DNA of 64,000 nt. It comes from Natronococcus pandeyae (GTDB lineage Archaea; Halobacteriota; Halobacteria; Halobacteriales; Natrialbaceae). Under the pieces are notes generated by a model. The model was given only the letters and a program-made list of their open reading frames with translations. It ran no database searches and was not told where the DNA came from. The stretch spans positions 28,494 through 92,493 of the forward strand of contig NZ_PHNJ01000019.1 of NCBI RefSeq assembly GCF_008122205.1. The letters are read 5' to 3'. Shown in pieces: positions 16,800 to 26,061 of this stretch; position 1 is the first letter of the stretch; the number at the start of each line of letters is the position of its first letter. A program made the translations under genes and the position numbers.

Positions 16800-19265
16800 C
16801 TACCGGTCGGCGACGGTCCGCTCGGCGGTGGCAATCGCGGCGGCGTTCGGGGCGACGTCGTGGACGCGAACGAGATCGACGCCGCGCTCGGCCGCCAGCG
16901 CCGTCGCGGCAGCGGTCGGCACGAGTCGATCCTCGTCGCGGCGCGCCACGTGATCGAACATCGACTTGTGGGAGTGGCCGATCATCAGCGGCGTCCCCAG
17001 CGCACGGAACTCCGCGATCCGATCGAGCAACTCGAAACTCTCGGCAGCGGTCGTTCCGAAGCCGAGTCCGGGGTCGAGCACGAGTCGCGAGCGATCGATC
17101 CCCGCGCGCTCGGCGAGGAGAACCCGCTCCGTGAGTCGCTCGAGCACGTCGTCGACGACGTCGTCGTAGGTGTGCTGGCGACCGGGGTCGACCGGGGCGG
17201 AGAGACTGTGCATGAGCACGGCCGGCACCTCCCGTTCGGCGACGATGCGTCGCATCTCCGCGTCCGCGAGCCCGGTGACGTCGTTGACCATGTCTGCGCC
17301 CGCGTCGAGCGCGGCCTCTGCGACCGACGGTTTGCGCGTGTCGATCGAGACCGTCGCCTCGAGTCCGTCGAGGCGCTCGAGAACCGGGAGGACGCGCTCG
17401 CGTTCCGTCTCGGCGGGAATCGGCTCGGCTCCCGGTCGGGTCGATTCGCCGCCGACGTCGACGACGTCCGCCCCCGCCGCGACCATCTCCTCGGCGCGAG
17501 CGACGGCGTCCCCGACAGCGTCGTACTCGCCGCCGTCGTGGAAGCTGTCCGGCGTCACGTTCAGGATACCCATCACCGCCGTCCCCTCGTTCCACGGGTA
17601 GTCGCCGGTCGAGCCGTCGGCCCCGATGCCGAGCGCGTCGGTCAGCTGTTCGGCCAGCCGACGGCCGCCGACCGCCCGCCCGCGAAGGGTGGCGACGAGA
17701 TCCTTGAACTGCGCGAGCGTGCCACCGAGCACGACTTCGACGTGCTGGTCCGTCGCACCGATACCGGCGACCGCACAGGTGCCGCCGAGCGACTCCATCA
17801 GCGTGCGCAGTTCGGACGCCTCCGCCTGGCGGACGTGAAATCGAAGCGTTCGGTGGGGGTACCGATCCGCGCGATCCCGGCGTTCCGAGGCAGGGACGTC
17901 CGCACGCCGCATGACCGCTCGAGCGCGTTCCGTGGTGGGCGTCCGGACCGATCGCAGCGTCCGCGTCCACCAGTTGCGGGCTTCCCCGACGACGGAGAGC
18001 GATCCGGTCACGAGCACGCAGTCCGACGGCTCGGCCGTCCGGAGTGCCCGATCGAGTGCGACGAGGACCGACCCGAACCGATCGGTCTCGGCGTCCGTCT
18101 CGCGGTCGAACGTCTCGGCGAGCACGTCCGTTCCGAGGGCGCGGTCGACGTCCGCCGCGGCGAGGTAGACCCGGTCGGGATCCGGGAGCATCCGACACAT
18201 CTCCGGGTGGTCCTTGTCGCGTAACGCACCGAACACGAGGTGGAGGTCGTCGTACTCGAACCGCTCGAGAAGCGTCGCGACCGTCGCACACGCGTCGGGG
18301 TTGTGAGCCCCGTCGAGAATCGCGAGTGGCTCGTCGTCCATCACTTCGAACCGCCCTGGCCACCGGACGTTGCGGATTCCCGCCGCGATGTCTCGTTCGG
18401 ACGTGCCGGCGATCTGTCTGGCGAGCGTGGCGGCGATTCCCGCGTTGACTGCCTGGTGGCGACCGAGTAGCGGCGTTCGGCTCCGGACCTCCCAGTCGGG
18501 ACCGACCAGCGAGATCGACGACGTCGTCGGCGAGACCATCCCGGTCTCTTCCGCCACCACGTCGATCGTTTCGGCCGATCGATCGCTCGAGTCTCCATCG
18601 CGGTCGGATTCCGCCTCGAGGCCGACCCGCACGACGTCGGTTTCCTCTCGGATCGCGTCCAGCGCCGCGCCCGTCGCACCGGTCACCAGCGGCGCGTCCG
18701 CCGGCGCGACCTGGGCCTTGTCGCGGGCGATCTCTTCGACCGTGTCGCCGAGGATGTCGGTGTGCTCGAGGCTGACGGTGGTGACCGCGGCCGCCGCGGG
18801 ATCGACCACGCTCGTCGCGTCGTAGCGGCCGCCGATGCCGACCTCGAGGACGGCGACGTCGACGTCCTCACGATCGAAGTGCCAGAGGGCCATGGCGGTG
18901 AACACTTCGAAGAACGTCGGCGCCGCCCCCTCGACGGCCCGGTCGACGACGAAGGGCCAGACGGTCTCGACGAACCGCACCACCTCGTGTTTCGGGATCT
19001 TCCGGCCCCCGACCGTGATGCGCTCGCGCCGGTCGTTCAGGTCGGGAGAGGTGTAACAGCCGACCGTGTGCCCTTCTTCCCGGAAGATCCGGTCGAGAAC
19101 TCGAGCCGTACTCCCCTTGCCGTTCGATCCGGCGATCTGGACGGCGACCAGATCCTCGTGTGGATTCCCCAGGTGTGAAAGCATCGCAGCGGTCGTTTCC
19201 GTCCCCATTTCCGGCCGGAGCCGTCGCAGTCGTTCCACCCTGGAGACGGCTTCGTGGTACTCCAT
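16800..19265 (-). CDS. folCP: Bifunctional folylpolyglutamate synthase / dihydropteroate synthase
   Basis: An 821-residue fusion. The N-terminal about 420 residues are a Mur-ligase-type FolC (P-loop AGSNGKGSTARVL; YTSPDLNDRRERI). A linker domain of roughly 100 residues follows. The C-terminal about 270 residues are FolP, with both DHPS signatures (MGILNVTPDSFHDGGEYD and VDVGGESTRPGAEPIP). Haloarchaea are known to fuse these two functions. Together they make dihydropteroate and then dihydrofolate, so this cell makes true folates, as the THF-dependent neighbours require. The start at MEYHEAVSRVERL (19265) was chosen; a 50-residue in-frame extension upstream is Arg-rich and unlikely. It is divergent from fhs. 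Confidence 0.93.
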   Translation of the reverse strand: MEYHEAVSRVERLRRLRPEMGTETTAAMLSHLGNPHEDLVAVQIAGSNGKGSTARVLDRIFREEGHTVGCYTSPDLNDRRERITVGGRKIPKHEVVRFVETVWPFVVDRAVEGAAPTFFEVFTAMALWHFDREDVDVAVLEVGIGGRYDATSVVDPAAAAVTTVSLEHTDILGDTVEEIARDKAQVAPADAPLVTGATGAALDAIREETDVVRVGLEAESDRDGDSSDRSAETIDVVAEETGMVSPTTSSISLVGPDWEVRSRTPLLGRHQAVNAGIAATLARQIAGTSERDIAAGIRNVRWPGRFEVMDDEPLAILDGAHNPDACATVATLLERFEYDDLHLVFGALRDKDHPEMCRMLPDPDRVYLAAADVDRALGTDVLAETFDRETDAETDRFGSVLVALDRALRTAEPSDCVLVTGSLSVVGEARNWWTRTLRSVRTPTTERARAVMRRADVPASERRDRADRYPHRTLRFHVRQAEASELRTLMESLGGTCAVAGIGATDQHVEVVLGGTLAQFKDLVATLRGRAVGGRRLAEQLTDALGIGADGSTGDYPWNEGTAVMGILNVTPDSFHDGGEYDAVGDAVARAEEMVAAGADVVDVGGESTRPGAEPIPAETERERVLPVLERLDGLEATVSIDTRKPSVAEAALDAGADMVNDVTGLADAEMRRIVAEREVPAVLMHSLSAPVDPGRQHTYDDVVDDVLERLTERVLLAERAGIDRSRLVLDPGLGFGTTAAESFELLDRIAEFRALGTPLMIGHSHKSMFDHVARRDEDRLVPTAAATALAAERGVDLVRVHDVAPNAAAIATAERTVADR

Positions 19266-19605
19266 GGCATAGTGGATCACACGCCAGCCAATAAAGTTCC
19301 TACTGGCCGGTTTCGATCCACAACCGGTGCGATCTCTTACACGTTCTGCCGTGAGACTGTGTCCGCTCTGTCGACGGTGTCCGAACGTGGACGGACACCG
19401 ATTCGAGGACGCCACTCACGCCGGTCGGCGTCGCAGGCCGTCGCCGGTATCACCGCGAGACCGCCGCTTTCGGCACTCGGGGAGGGCGGTGGCTACCGGG
19501 CACCGTACGACGACTATCGCCGCGATTCGACGCGGTACCCACGTCGTATCCGGAACGCTATAAGTGTGTTAACACTTAACACCAGGCACGAAAACGTATC
19601 TGTAT
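19266..19605. other. Divergent promoter region folCP / fhs
   Basis: 340 nt without a convincing gene. The fhs-proximal end is AT-rich, with a TATA-like CTATAAG near 19558-19564 and a palindrome at 19566-19575. Confidence 0.45.
19566..19575. promoter_or_regulatory. Palindrome GTGTTAACAC in fhs promoter
   Basis: A perfect 10-bp palindrome, followed by a second partial copy (TTAACAC) a few bases on, 31 nt before the fhs ATG and just downstream of a TATA-like element. It is placed where a repressor or activator would block or aid transcription. It resembles the GT/AC-rich palindrome upstream of the BCCT gene (24587-24598). Confidence 0.45.
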
Positions 19606-21324
19606 ATGACAGCCGCTGAGAAAACCGACCAGTCGATACCGACCGACTACGAGATCGCACAGTCCGCGGAGACGAGCCACATCGCCGACGTCGTCGAACC
19701 GTTCGGGCTTCTGCGGGACGACCTGCAACTGTTCGGCGAACACAAGGCGAAGGTGAAACTCGAGGCAATCGAGCGGATCCGCGAGGAACGAACGGCTGAC
19801 GGCAAACTCGTTCTAGTTACCGGGATGACACCAACGCCGCTGGGCGAGGGCAAGACAGTGACGACGGTCGGGCTCGGGCAGGCGTTCAATCAGATCGACA
19901 AGAACGCGCTCGTCGCCATCCGCGAGCCGTCGCTCGGTCCCGTCTTCGGGGTCAAAGGTGGCGCTGCAGGCGGCGGCTACTCCCAGGTACTCCCGATGGA
20001 GGACATCAACCTCCACTTCACCGGCGACCTCCACGCGCTCACGTCGGCGCACAACCTCATCGCGACGATGCTGGACAACCACATCAAACACGGGAACGAA
20101 CTCGACATCGCGGTCAACTGGGTCAACTGGCCGCGCGCGATCGACATGAACGATCGCGTGCTCCGCGAGACCGTAATCGGTCTCGGCGGTGACGTCACCG
20201 GCGTCCCTCGCCAGGATGGGTTCATTCTGACGGCTGCGTCAGAACTGATGGCCGTCCTCTGTCTCGCCGACGGGATCGACGACCTCAAAGAACGGATCGC
20301 CCGCATCATCGTCGCCTACGACGATGACGGTGACCCGATCACCGCCGACGACATCGGCGCGACGGGTCCCGCTGCGATCCTGCTGAAAGACGCGTTGAAA
20401 CCGAACGTCGTCCAGACCATCGAGGGAACGCCCGCGTTCGTCCACGGCGGCCCGTTCGCGAACATCGCCCACGGGACCAACTCGCTGATCGCGGACGAGG
20501 TCGCCGCCCACCTCTCCGACTATCTCATCACCGAGGCCGGCTTCGGCTCCGATCTGGGCGCCGAGAAGTTCATGAACATCGTCTGCCGGTTCGGCGAGAT
20601 GGAGCCCGACGCGGTGACGCTCGTCGCGTCAGTGCGGGCGCTAAAGTACCACGGCCAGGAGATGTGGCCGCCCGACCTCGACGAACTCGAGGCCGAAGAC
20701 GTCGACGCCGTCGAAAAGGGATTCGAGAACCTCGACGCACACGTCAGCAACCTCCAGCAGTTCGGCGTCCCGGTCGTCGTCGCCCTCAACCGCTTCCCGG
20801 ACGATTCCGACGCGGAGGTCGACGCGGTCATCGACCACTGCGAGAACGAACTCGAGGTCAGGGTGGCCGAGTCCACCGTCTTCAGTGACGGTGGCGAGGG
20901 CGGCATCGATCTCGCCGAGAATCTGGTCGACGCCGCGGAGTCCGAATCGACGTTCGAACCGCTCTACGACGTCGACGCGTCGATCAAGTCGAAGATCGAA
21001 ACCGTCGCCACCGAAATCTACGGTGCCGACGGCGTCGAGTACCACAGCGACGCCGAAGACGACATCGAACGACTCACGAACCTCGGTTTCGACGAGGTCC
21101 CGATCTGTATGTCGAAGACGTTCCACTCGCTCAGCGACGACGCGAGCCAGAAGGGGGCACCCGAGGGGTGGACGCTCGAGGTAAACGAGATCTACCCCTC
21201 TGCGGGTGCCGGCTTCCTCGTGGTTCTCACCGCCGACGTCCTCACGCTACCCGGTCTTCCCGCCGAGCCTGCTGCCGCCGAGATGGATCTTCACTCCGAT
21301 GGGAGCGTCTCCGGGCTCTTCTAA
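19606..21324 (+). CDS. fhs: Formate-tetrahydrofolate ligase
   Basis: A 572-residue Fhs, close to the usual 550-560 plus a short acidic N-terminal extension. The P-loop TPTPLGEGKTVTTVGLGQAF and EPSLGPVFGVKGGAAGGGYS are diagnostic. The enzyme interconverts formate + ATP + THF and 10-formyl-THF + ADP + Pi. In catabolism of methyl groups it runs toward formate and makes ATP. With FolD, MetF and the demethylases in this window it completes an oxidation route for THF-bound C1 units. The gene is monocistronic, divergent from folCP, with a palindromic promoter element. Confidence 0.95.
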   Translation: MTAAEKTDQSIPTDYEIAQSAETSHIADVVEPFGLLRDDLQLFGEHKAKVKLEAIERIREERTADGKLVLVTGMTPTPLGEGKTVTTVGLGQAFNQIDKNALVAIREPSLGPVFGVKGGAAGGGYSQVLPMEDINLHFTGDLHALTSAHNLIATMLDNHIKHGNELDIAVNWVNWPRAIDMNDRVLRETVIGLGGDVTGVPRQDGFILTAASELMAVLCLADGIDDLKERIARIIVAYDDDGDPITADDIGATGPAAILLKDALKPNVVQTIEGTPAFVHGGPFANIAHGTNSLIADEVAAHLSDYLITEAGFGSDLGAEKFMNIVCRFGEMEPDAVTLVASVRALKYHGQEMWPPDLDELEAEDVDAVEKGFENLDAHVSNLQQFGVPVVVALNRFPDDSDAEVDAVIDHCENELEVRVAESTVFSDGGEGGIDLAENLVDAAESESTFEPLYDVDASIKSKIETVATEIYGADGVEYHSDAEDDIERLTNLGFDEVPICMSKTFHSLSDDASQKGAPEGWTLEVNEIYPSAGAGFLVVLTADVLTLPGLPAEPAAAEMDLHSDGSVSGLF

Positions 21325-21344
21325 CCGCCCTCCGCCTCGATCAC

Positions 21345-21728
21345 TCACAGCGCCCGATAGAGCGTCTGCAGGTCCCAGCCACACCAGTCGGCGACGGTTC
21401 GACAGGTTTCCAGGTACCGATCGTACGCCGCCGGTCCCGGCGCCGTCGGATACGACTGCGAGAGTTCCCCGTACGTCCGGAGCGCGCTCCACTCGCGGTC
21501 GCTCATCACCGAGTACCGTTCGGGCTCGAGAAACTGCAGGAACGCGGTCGCCACGGGGACGTCGACGCCGCGCAGTTCCGTCAGGCGCTCGAGTTTCCTC
21601 GTCTCGTACCCGGCCGCCATCGCGTCGACCGTTTCCGCGGAGAGATCCATCCTGTTCGCGTCTTCGGGGGACGGGAGCGTGAACGTTTCCGAGTACGAGC
21701 CTGCAGCCGCGGAGATCGAGGTCGGCAT
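21345..21728 (-). CDS. Hypothetical protein, unknown function
   Basis: A 127-residue protein starting MPTSISAAAGSYSETFTLPS, or possibly at the in-frame MDLSAETVDAMAAGYETRKL about 26 residues later. It is helical in character, with a conserved-looking core (FLQFLEPERYSVMSDREWSA) and a C-terminus rich in Tyr, Trp and Cys. I do not recognise a domain for certain; the core brings to mind small DNA-glycosylase-like helical repeats seen in uncharacterised haloarchaeal proteins. It converges on fhs with a 20-nt gap. Confidence 0.5.
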   Translation of the reverse strand: MPTSISAAAGSYSETFTLPSPEDANRMDLSAETVDAMAAGYETRKLERLTELRGVDVPVATAFLQFLEPERYSVMSDREWSALRTYGELSQSYPTAPGPAAYDRYLETCRTVADWCGWDLQTLYRAL

Positions 21729-21854
21729 CGAGGCGACCGACGCGAAACCGGCAGCCGACGACTGACGGCGGGTGGCGAACCCTGCTTTTGGGATCGAATT
21801 CGCGCGGATCGTGATAACATATAACTCAGTGGGCGGCCTCGAGTCGAACGAAGA

Positions 21855-22007
21855 ATGTCGAACTGGATCCCGACGGTCGCGCTGATCGCCGCGTTCGTCC
21901 TGGCGGTCACCGCGTTCGTGGCCTTCAGTCGCGGACGGTACATGCTCGCCGGAACGAGTTTTCTCGCTCTCAGCGTCGCCCTCTACGTTAGAGAGACCCA
22001 AAAGTAG
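21855..22007 (+). CDS. Small two-helix membrane protein
   Basis: A 50-residue protein: MSNWIPTVALIAAFVLAVTA, a short turn FSRGRYM, and a second helix LAGTSFLALSVALYV, ending RETQK. Layout and basic loop are typical of small haloarchaeal membrane proteins. It lies divergent from the hypothetical gene at 21345-21728. Function is unknown. Confidence 0.5.
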   Translation: MSNWIPTVALIAAFVLAVTAFVAFSRGRYMLAGTSFLALSVALYVRETQK

Positions 22008-22209
22008 GACCGGCACGGCCGGGTCGGCCGACCGTGCGAACGGTTCGATTACCGGTCGTTCGTTCCCGGCCCTGGTGAATTCGACGTGGAAGTCGCCGCT
22101 CGTCCGCCCTCGAATCGGCCGGACTCGGTGACCCTTCCGGAATCGAAGCCATGAATGTGACAATAAATTATTTGGATCTGCTATGCGAACCTCTCGTTGG
22201 AGAAGCGAG

Positions 22210-22647
22210 ATGTACGAGAACATTCTTATCCCCACAGACGGGAGCGAGCGAGCGCAGGACGCCGTCGATCACGGCATCGGACTCGCCGCGGCGTTCGATG
22301 CAACCGTTCACGCACTTTACGTGATCGAGACAAAGGCCCACTACGTCTTTACCGCCGCCGGCCACGATCCAGAAGAGATGGACGAGTATCGGACGTACGG
22401 CAGGGGACTCGTCGAAGAGGTGGTCGACGCGGCCGTCGAGGAAGGGCTCGACGGAGAGGGGGCCGTCAGATCCGGCAGCGTCGCCCAGGAGATCGTCGAG
22501 TACGCCGACGAGAAAAACATCGACTGCATCGTCATGGGCGTCCAGGGACGGAGCGGCATCGACGACTACCTCGTCGGCAGCACGACGGAGAAGGTCGTTC
22601 GCACGGCGAACGTACCGGTGACGACGGTACAACACCGCGACGTGTGA
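22210..22647 (+). CDS. Universal stress protein (ATP-binding type)
   Basis: A 145-residue Usp protein beginning MYENILIPTDGSERAQDAVD. It has the full ATP-binding signature GVQGRSGIDDYLVGSTTEKV (G-x2-G-x9-GS), so it is of the nucleotide-binding type. ATG 22210 is preferred over an in-frame ATG nine codons upstream because the family starts here. It converges on the BCCT transporter gene. Haloarchaeal Usp genes often flank osmolyte transporters, so a role in salt stress is possible but unproven. Confidence 0.9.
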   Translation: MYENILIPTDGSERAQDAVDHGIGLAAAFDATVHALYVIETKAHYVFTAAGHDPEEMDEYRTYGRGLVEEVVDAAVEEGLDGEGAVRSGSVAQEIVEYADEKNIDCIVMGVQGRSGIDDYLVGSTTEKVVRTANVPVTTVQHRDV

Positions 22648-22716
22648 GCAGCGGGGTCGCTCGAGCGGCGATCAGTCGAGCGATTCAGTCCGACTGAATA
22701 GAAGGGGGTGGTCGGC

Positions 22717-24501
22717 TCAGTCGTCGTCGGCAGTCCGTCCCCGCCTGCCGGATTCCTCGATGTTGGTCACGACGCCGGAGCCGGACTTTCTCACGACGAC
22801 GTCCCGTTCGTCCTGGATGTCCTCGACCCAGTCGGCGAACTCCTCGGACTCGAGCGTCCTGTACTCCTTTTCCAGCCCAAGATAGAGGCTGTAACAGAGG
22901 AACAAGAGGACGACCGCGAACGGGAGGCCGGCAGTGATCGAGGCCGTCTGCAACGCGCCGAGACCGCCGCCGATCAGCAACACGGCCGCGATGGCACCTT
23001 CGGCGAGCGCCCAGGCGACCCGCTGGTTCCTGGGAGCGTCGTGTTTCCCGCCCGACGAGAGGTGACCGAGGACTAACGACCCGGAGTCCGAAGACGTCAC
23101 GAAGAACGTCGTCACCAGGATCACGGCCAGAACGGACAGCAAGACCGTGAACGGGAGCAGCGTGAACAGTTCGAACATGGCGACCTCTTCACCGACGTCG
23201 AAGACCGTCCCCATGATGCCCTGTTCGGTGAACAGTTCGAAGTGGAGCGCGGTGCCGCCGAGGGTCGCCATCCAGAAGAACGAGAAGAGCGCCGGCAGGA
23301 TCAGGACGCCGGCGACGAACTCGCGGATGGTCCGGCCGCGCGAAATGCGGGCGATGAACAGCCCGACGAACGGCGACCACGCGATCCACCAGGCCCAGTA
23401 GAAGACGGTCCAGCTATCCAACCAGCCCTCGTAGGGTGCACCACCGAAGCTGTCCGCCCACAGCGCCAGTTCGGGGAAGTTCGACAGGTAGGTCCCCAGT
23501 GCCTGGGGGAACAGCCCGAGGACGAACACCGTCGGGCCGACGATCAGGACTGTAAACAACATCACGAGCATGAGCGTAACGTTGAGGTTGCTGAGCCGGC
23601 GGATGCCCTTGTCAAGTCCGGCCCAGACGGAGGCGAGCGCGATCGCGGTGATGACCGCGATGATCGCGACCTGCATTCCCGTTCCCGCGGGAGTTGCCGT
23701 TCCGGCGACCTCGTCGCCCAGGAACGAGATACCAGCCGAGATCTGCATCGCGCCCAGTCCCAGCGAGGTCGCGATGCCGAACAGCGTCGCAAACACCGTC
23801 AGGATGTCGATGACGTGGCCCGGCCAGCCGTAGATGCGATCGCCGAGGACCGGCCAGAAGACCGATCGGAAGGTCAGCGGGAGGCCGCGGTTGAACGAGA
23901 AGAACGCGAGGCCGAGGCCGACGAGTCCGTAGATCGCCCACGGGTGGAAGCCCCAGTGGAAGTACGTGATCGCCATGCCGACTTCCGCGCCGGCGGCCGT
24001 CTCGCCTTCGGCGCCGAGCAGCGGATCGGCGAAGTGGAACAGCGGTTCGCCGACGCTCCAGAACATGAGGCCGATCCCCATGCCCGCGCTGAACAGCATC
24101 GCGATCCACGAGATGTCGCTGAACTCCTTTTCGGCGTCGACGCCGCCGAGCCTGATCTTCCCGAACCTGCTGAACGCGAAGAACAGGACCACGGCAATAA
24201 ACAGGTTCACAGACAGGATGTAGAACCAGCCGAAGTTACCGGCGATCCCCCCCTGTAACCACTCGAAGGCACCCTCCGGAGTCGCGAACACCTCTCCGAA
24301 TGCGTTCGCCATGAGGCCGCCCGGATAGAACAACGTAAAGAGGATGAACGCGGCGATCACGCCGATAGAAATGAAGAATACGTGCGGCTGGACGTCCATG
24401 CCAGCCACCTGGACGTTGGTGTCACCCGGCTTTACGTCGGTATCCGCCTCGAACCAATCTTTCGTCAGTCGGTCACCCCACGGGTTGTCGTCATCTACCA
24501 T
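22717..24501 (-). CDS. BCCT-family betaine/choline/carnitine-type transporter
   Basis: A 594-residue protein with 12 predicted membrane segments. Family signatures are GFHPWAIYGLVGLGLAFFSF and the downstream WAWWIAWSPFVGLFIARISR, followed by SSDSGSLVLGHLSSGG. BCCT carriers import quaternary ammonium or sulfonium osmolytes, driven by Na+ or H+. A cytosolic N-terminal tail of about 55 residues and an acidic C-terminus are normal for salt-regulated members. It is placed between fhs and the folD-ilvA/DmdA-like block, so the likely cargo is the methylated compound that the neighbouring THF-dependent enzymes demethylate. Substrate identity is inference. Confidence 0.92.
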   Translation of the reverse strand: MVDDDNPWGDRLTKDWFEADTDVKPGDTNVQVAGMDVQPHVFFISIGVIAAFILFTLFYPGGLMANAFGEVFATPEGAFEWLQGGIAGNFGWFYILSVNLFIAVVLFFAFSRFGKIRLGGVDAEKEFSDISWIAMLFSAGMGIGLMFWSVGEPLFHFADPLLGAEGETAAGAEVGMAITYFHWGFHPWAIYGLVGLGLAFFSFNRGLPLTFRSVFWPVLGDRIYGWPGHVIDILTVFATLFGIATSLGLGAMQISAGISFLGDEVAGTATPAGTGMQVAIIAVITAIALASVWAGLDKGIRRLSNLNVTLMLVMLFTVLIVGPTVFVLGLFPQALGTYLSNFPELALWADSFGGAPYEGWLDSWTVFYWAWWIAWSPFVGLFIARISRGRTIREFVAGVLILPALFSFFWMATLGGTALHFELFTEQGIMGTVFDVGEEVAMFELFTLLPFTVLLSVLAVILVTTFFVTSSDSGSLVLGHLSSGGKHDAPRNQRVAWALAEGAIAAVLLIGGGLGALQTASITAGLPFAVVLLFLCYSLYLGLEKEYRTLESEEFADWVEDIQDERDVVVRKSGSGVVTNIEESGRRGRTADDD

Positions 24502-24865
24502 ACTCCACCCCTCGGTTACGCCGCTCGGTAAGTCGTCGTGTGGTCATGGTTTTGGCTCTGGTTTGGTCGGTAGCCGTGAGTGATGCGTGTGTACACACCA
24601 CACAAGTAAGATACCCCTTCGTGCAGAGACTTGATTGTTTCCCTACTCACTATATTGCAAGTGAGAAACCGATAATTCTACCACCAGTACTCTGCAATAC
24701 CATTTTTTGTGTATAATCCGACCAGTTCTGTACTCGAATAGTCACTCACGTGATAGTACGTTGACGAGTCGAACGATAGCTCGAGAAGGAAGCGAAGGAA
24801 CGCGCCACGAGTGACACCACGGAAATCGGTGGTACTGCAATCGCAGCAGACCGTGAATTCGACGA
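24502..24865. other. AT-rich intergenic region upstream of BCCT gene
   Basis: 364 nt with an AT-rich centre (24600-24740). It contains the GTGTGTACACAC palindrome and no convincing gene. Confidence 0.4.
24587..24598. promoter_or_regulatory. Palindrome GTGTGTACACAC upstream of BCCT gene
   Basis: A perfect 12-bp palindrome 86 nt upstream of the transporter start codon. A candidate operator for control of osmolyte uptake. No regulator is assigned. Confidence 0.4.
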
Positions 24866-25159
24866 TTACCTGGTGAAGAGCGTGCTGAATCGGGACGGGG
24901 TGGCCGCGAACGCGAGCAGGAAGACGGCGCCGGACGCCACCAGGAGGAGAAACGCCGCGAACACCAGATACGCTCCGACGACGGGAACGAGCGGAATCGA
25001 GAGGACCGTGAGCATGACCAGCAGTACCGTTCCGATAAGCATCGCGAGGGCGATTCGGAGCCCCGTATCTCGAGGGTCGAACGAACAGTGGGGACAGACC
25101 GTTTCGTCTCCCTCCAGTTCGGCCGCGCAGTTGTGACAGTAGGGTCGTCCGCGATCCAT
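24866..25159 (-). CDS. Zinc-ribbon membrane protein
   Basis: A 97-residue protein. A double-CxxC ribbon at the N-terminus (YCHNCAAEL, VCPHCSF) is followed by two hydrophobic segments (IALAMLIGTVLLVMLTVLSI; LVFAAFLLLVASGAVFLLAF). This zinc-ribbon-plus-two-helices design is common in haloarchaea and of unknown function. The ATG at 25159 precedes the ribbon directly; an upstream extension is Arg-rich and rejected. It is a single unit. Confidence 0.65.
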   Translation of the reverse strand: MDRGRPYCHNCAAELEGDETVCPHCSFDPRDTGLRIALAMLIGTVLLVMLTVLSIPLVPVVGAYLVFAAFLLLVASGAVFLLAFAATPSRFSTLFTR

Positions 25160-25692
25160 CGATAGCACGAGTGGTAGTACGTAGCACGGCGTCGGTGAAG
25201 GCTCTTGCGCTCGTTCCCTCGGCCGCCTCCGCCGAAAGCGGCGGCGTGCGGCGGGTTTTAACTCTTGCAGGCTCAGTCCCTCCTCGAGGAGCAACGCAAC
25301 GAACACTATAGTGACAACTGAAACGATTTACGCACTGATCGTACAGCTATCGTGCGATCAGGTATGCAGTGACTGTCAGTGGCTACTATAGCAAGTGAGG
25401 AGTACAGTTTGGCGGGTCACGGGGAGCGCCGTGGCGCTCCGGACGGCTGCGGTGTTGACCGGCGCTTCGTTCGGGGTCATCTCGATCGTCGCGCTCGTCG
25501 GATTGATCCGGACGCGCGTCGACGACGAACGCGGTCGTCCGTCGCCGGTCGGCGAACTCCGGGCGAGTATCGCCACCCGATTCACGGAGGATTGGAGCCG
25601 GCCGCGACGGTCTCGAACGCGAGCGCGTCGATCGAGATTCCGGGGACGGACCCTGAGAAATCTATTACTCCTCCCGCGTGGAAACGCGACGC
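25160..25692. other. Intergenic region with possible gene fragment
   Basis: 533 nt. A plus-strand frame from a GTG at 25395 encodes one hydrophobic helix (TAAVLTGASFGVISIVALVG) followed by RTRVDDERGR and then turns into Arg-rich nonsense. It may be the broken start of a membrane protein. A strong dyad GGAGCGCC-GT-GGCGCTCC lies at 25423-25440. I cannot support an intact gene. Confidence 0.35.
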
Positions 25693-26049
25693 ATGGGAAC
25701 CATCGGTGGGTGGTGGGTCGCCAGCCACGACCGGAACCCCGACGAGGAGACGGTCGACGCCTACCACGTCAACTATCTGCGATCCGACCGGCGACCGCTC
25801 GGAGGGAAACTCTACGTGACGGACCAGCGACTCCTGTTCAGTCCGCACCTCGTCGACTCCGTTCTCGGCGGGGAGAAGGTCGGTATCGACGTCGCGGACG
25901 TCGAGAGGGTGACCGGGGTGGCCGCCGCCGATCGCGACGACGGTCCTCCGGCCGACAGCCTCCGCGTCGAACTGATAGACGGTACCCACGAGTCGTTCGT
26001 CGTCAGCGAACTCGAGGACGCAATCGACACCGTTCGACGCGTGCTCTGA
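25693..26049 (+). CDS. Small GRAM/PH-like domain protein, unknown
   Basis: A 118-residue protein. The stretch GGKLYVTDQRLLFSPHLVDS followed by IDVADVERV has the pattern of GRAM/PH-like domains, in which a beta strand with LxxTxxRLLF is followed by a regulatory strand. The C-terminal helix is ELEDAIDTVRRVL. Such domains bind lipids or proteins. An in-frame GTG five codons earlier is an alternative start. It converges on ilvA with a 12-nt gap. The domain call is by pattern only. Confidence 0.5.
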   Translation: MGTIGGWWVASHDRNPDEETVDAYHVNYLRSDRRPLGGKLYVTDQRLLFSPHLVDSVLGGEKVGIDVADVERVTGVAAADRDDGPPADSLRVELIDGTHESFVVSELEDAIDTVRRVL

Positions 26050-26061
26050 GGACCGACGAGA

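Noticed and set aside
16860..18224. 454-codon plus-strand open frame
   Set aside because: Antisense to folCP, with no recognisable domain; the minus-strand frame has clear FolC and FolP motifs.
25395..25677. Possible membrane protein start
   Set aside because: One helix followed by Arg-rich nonsense; no intact product can be supported.
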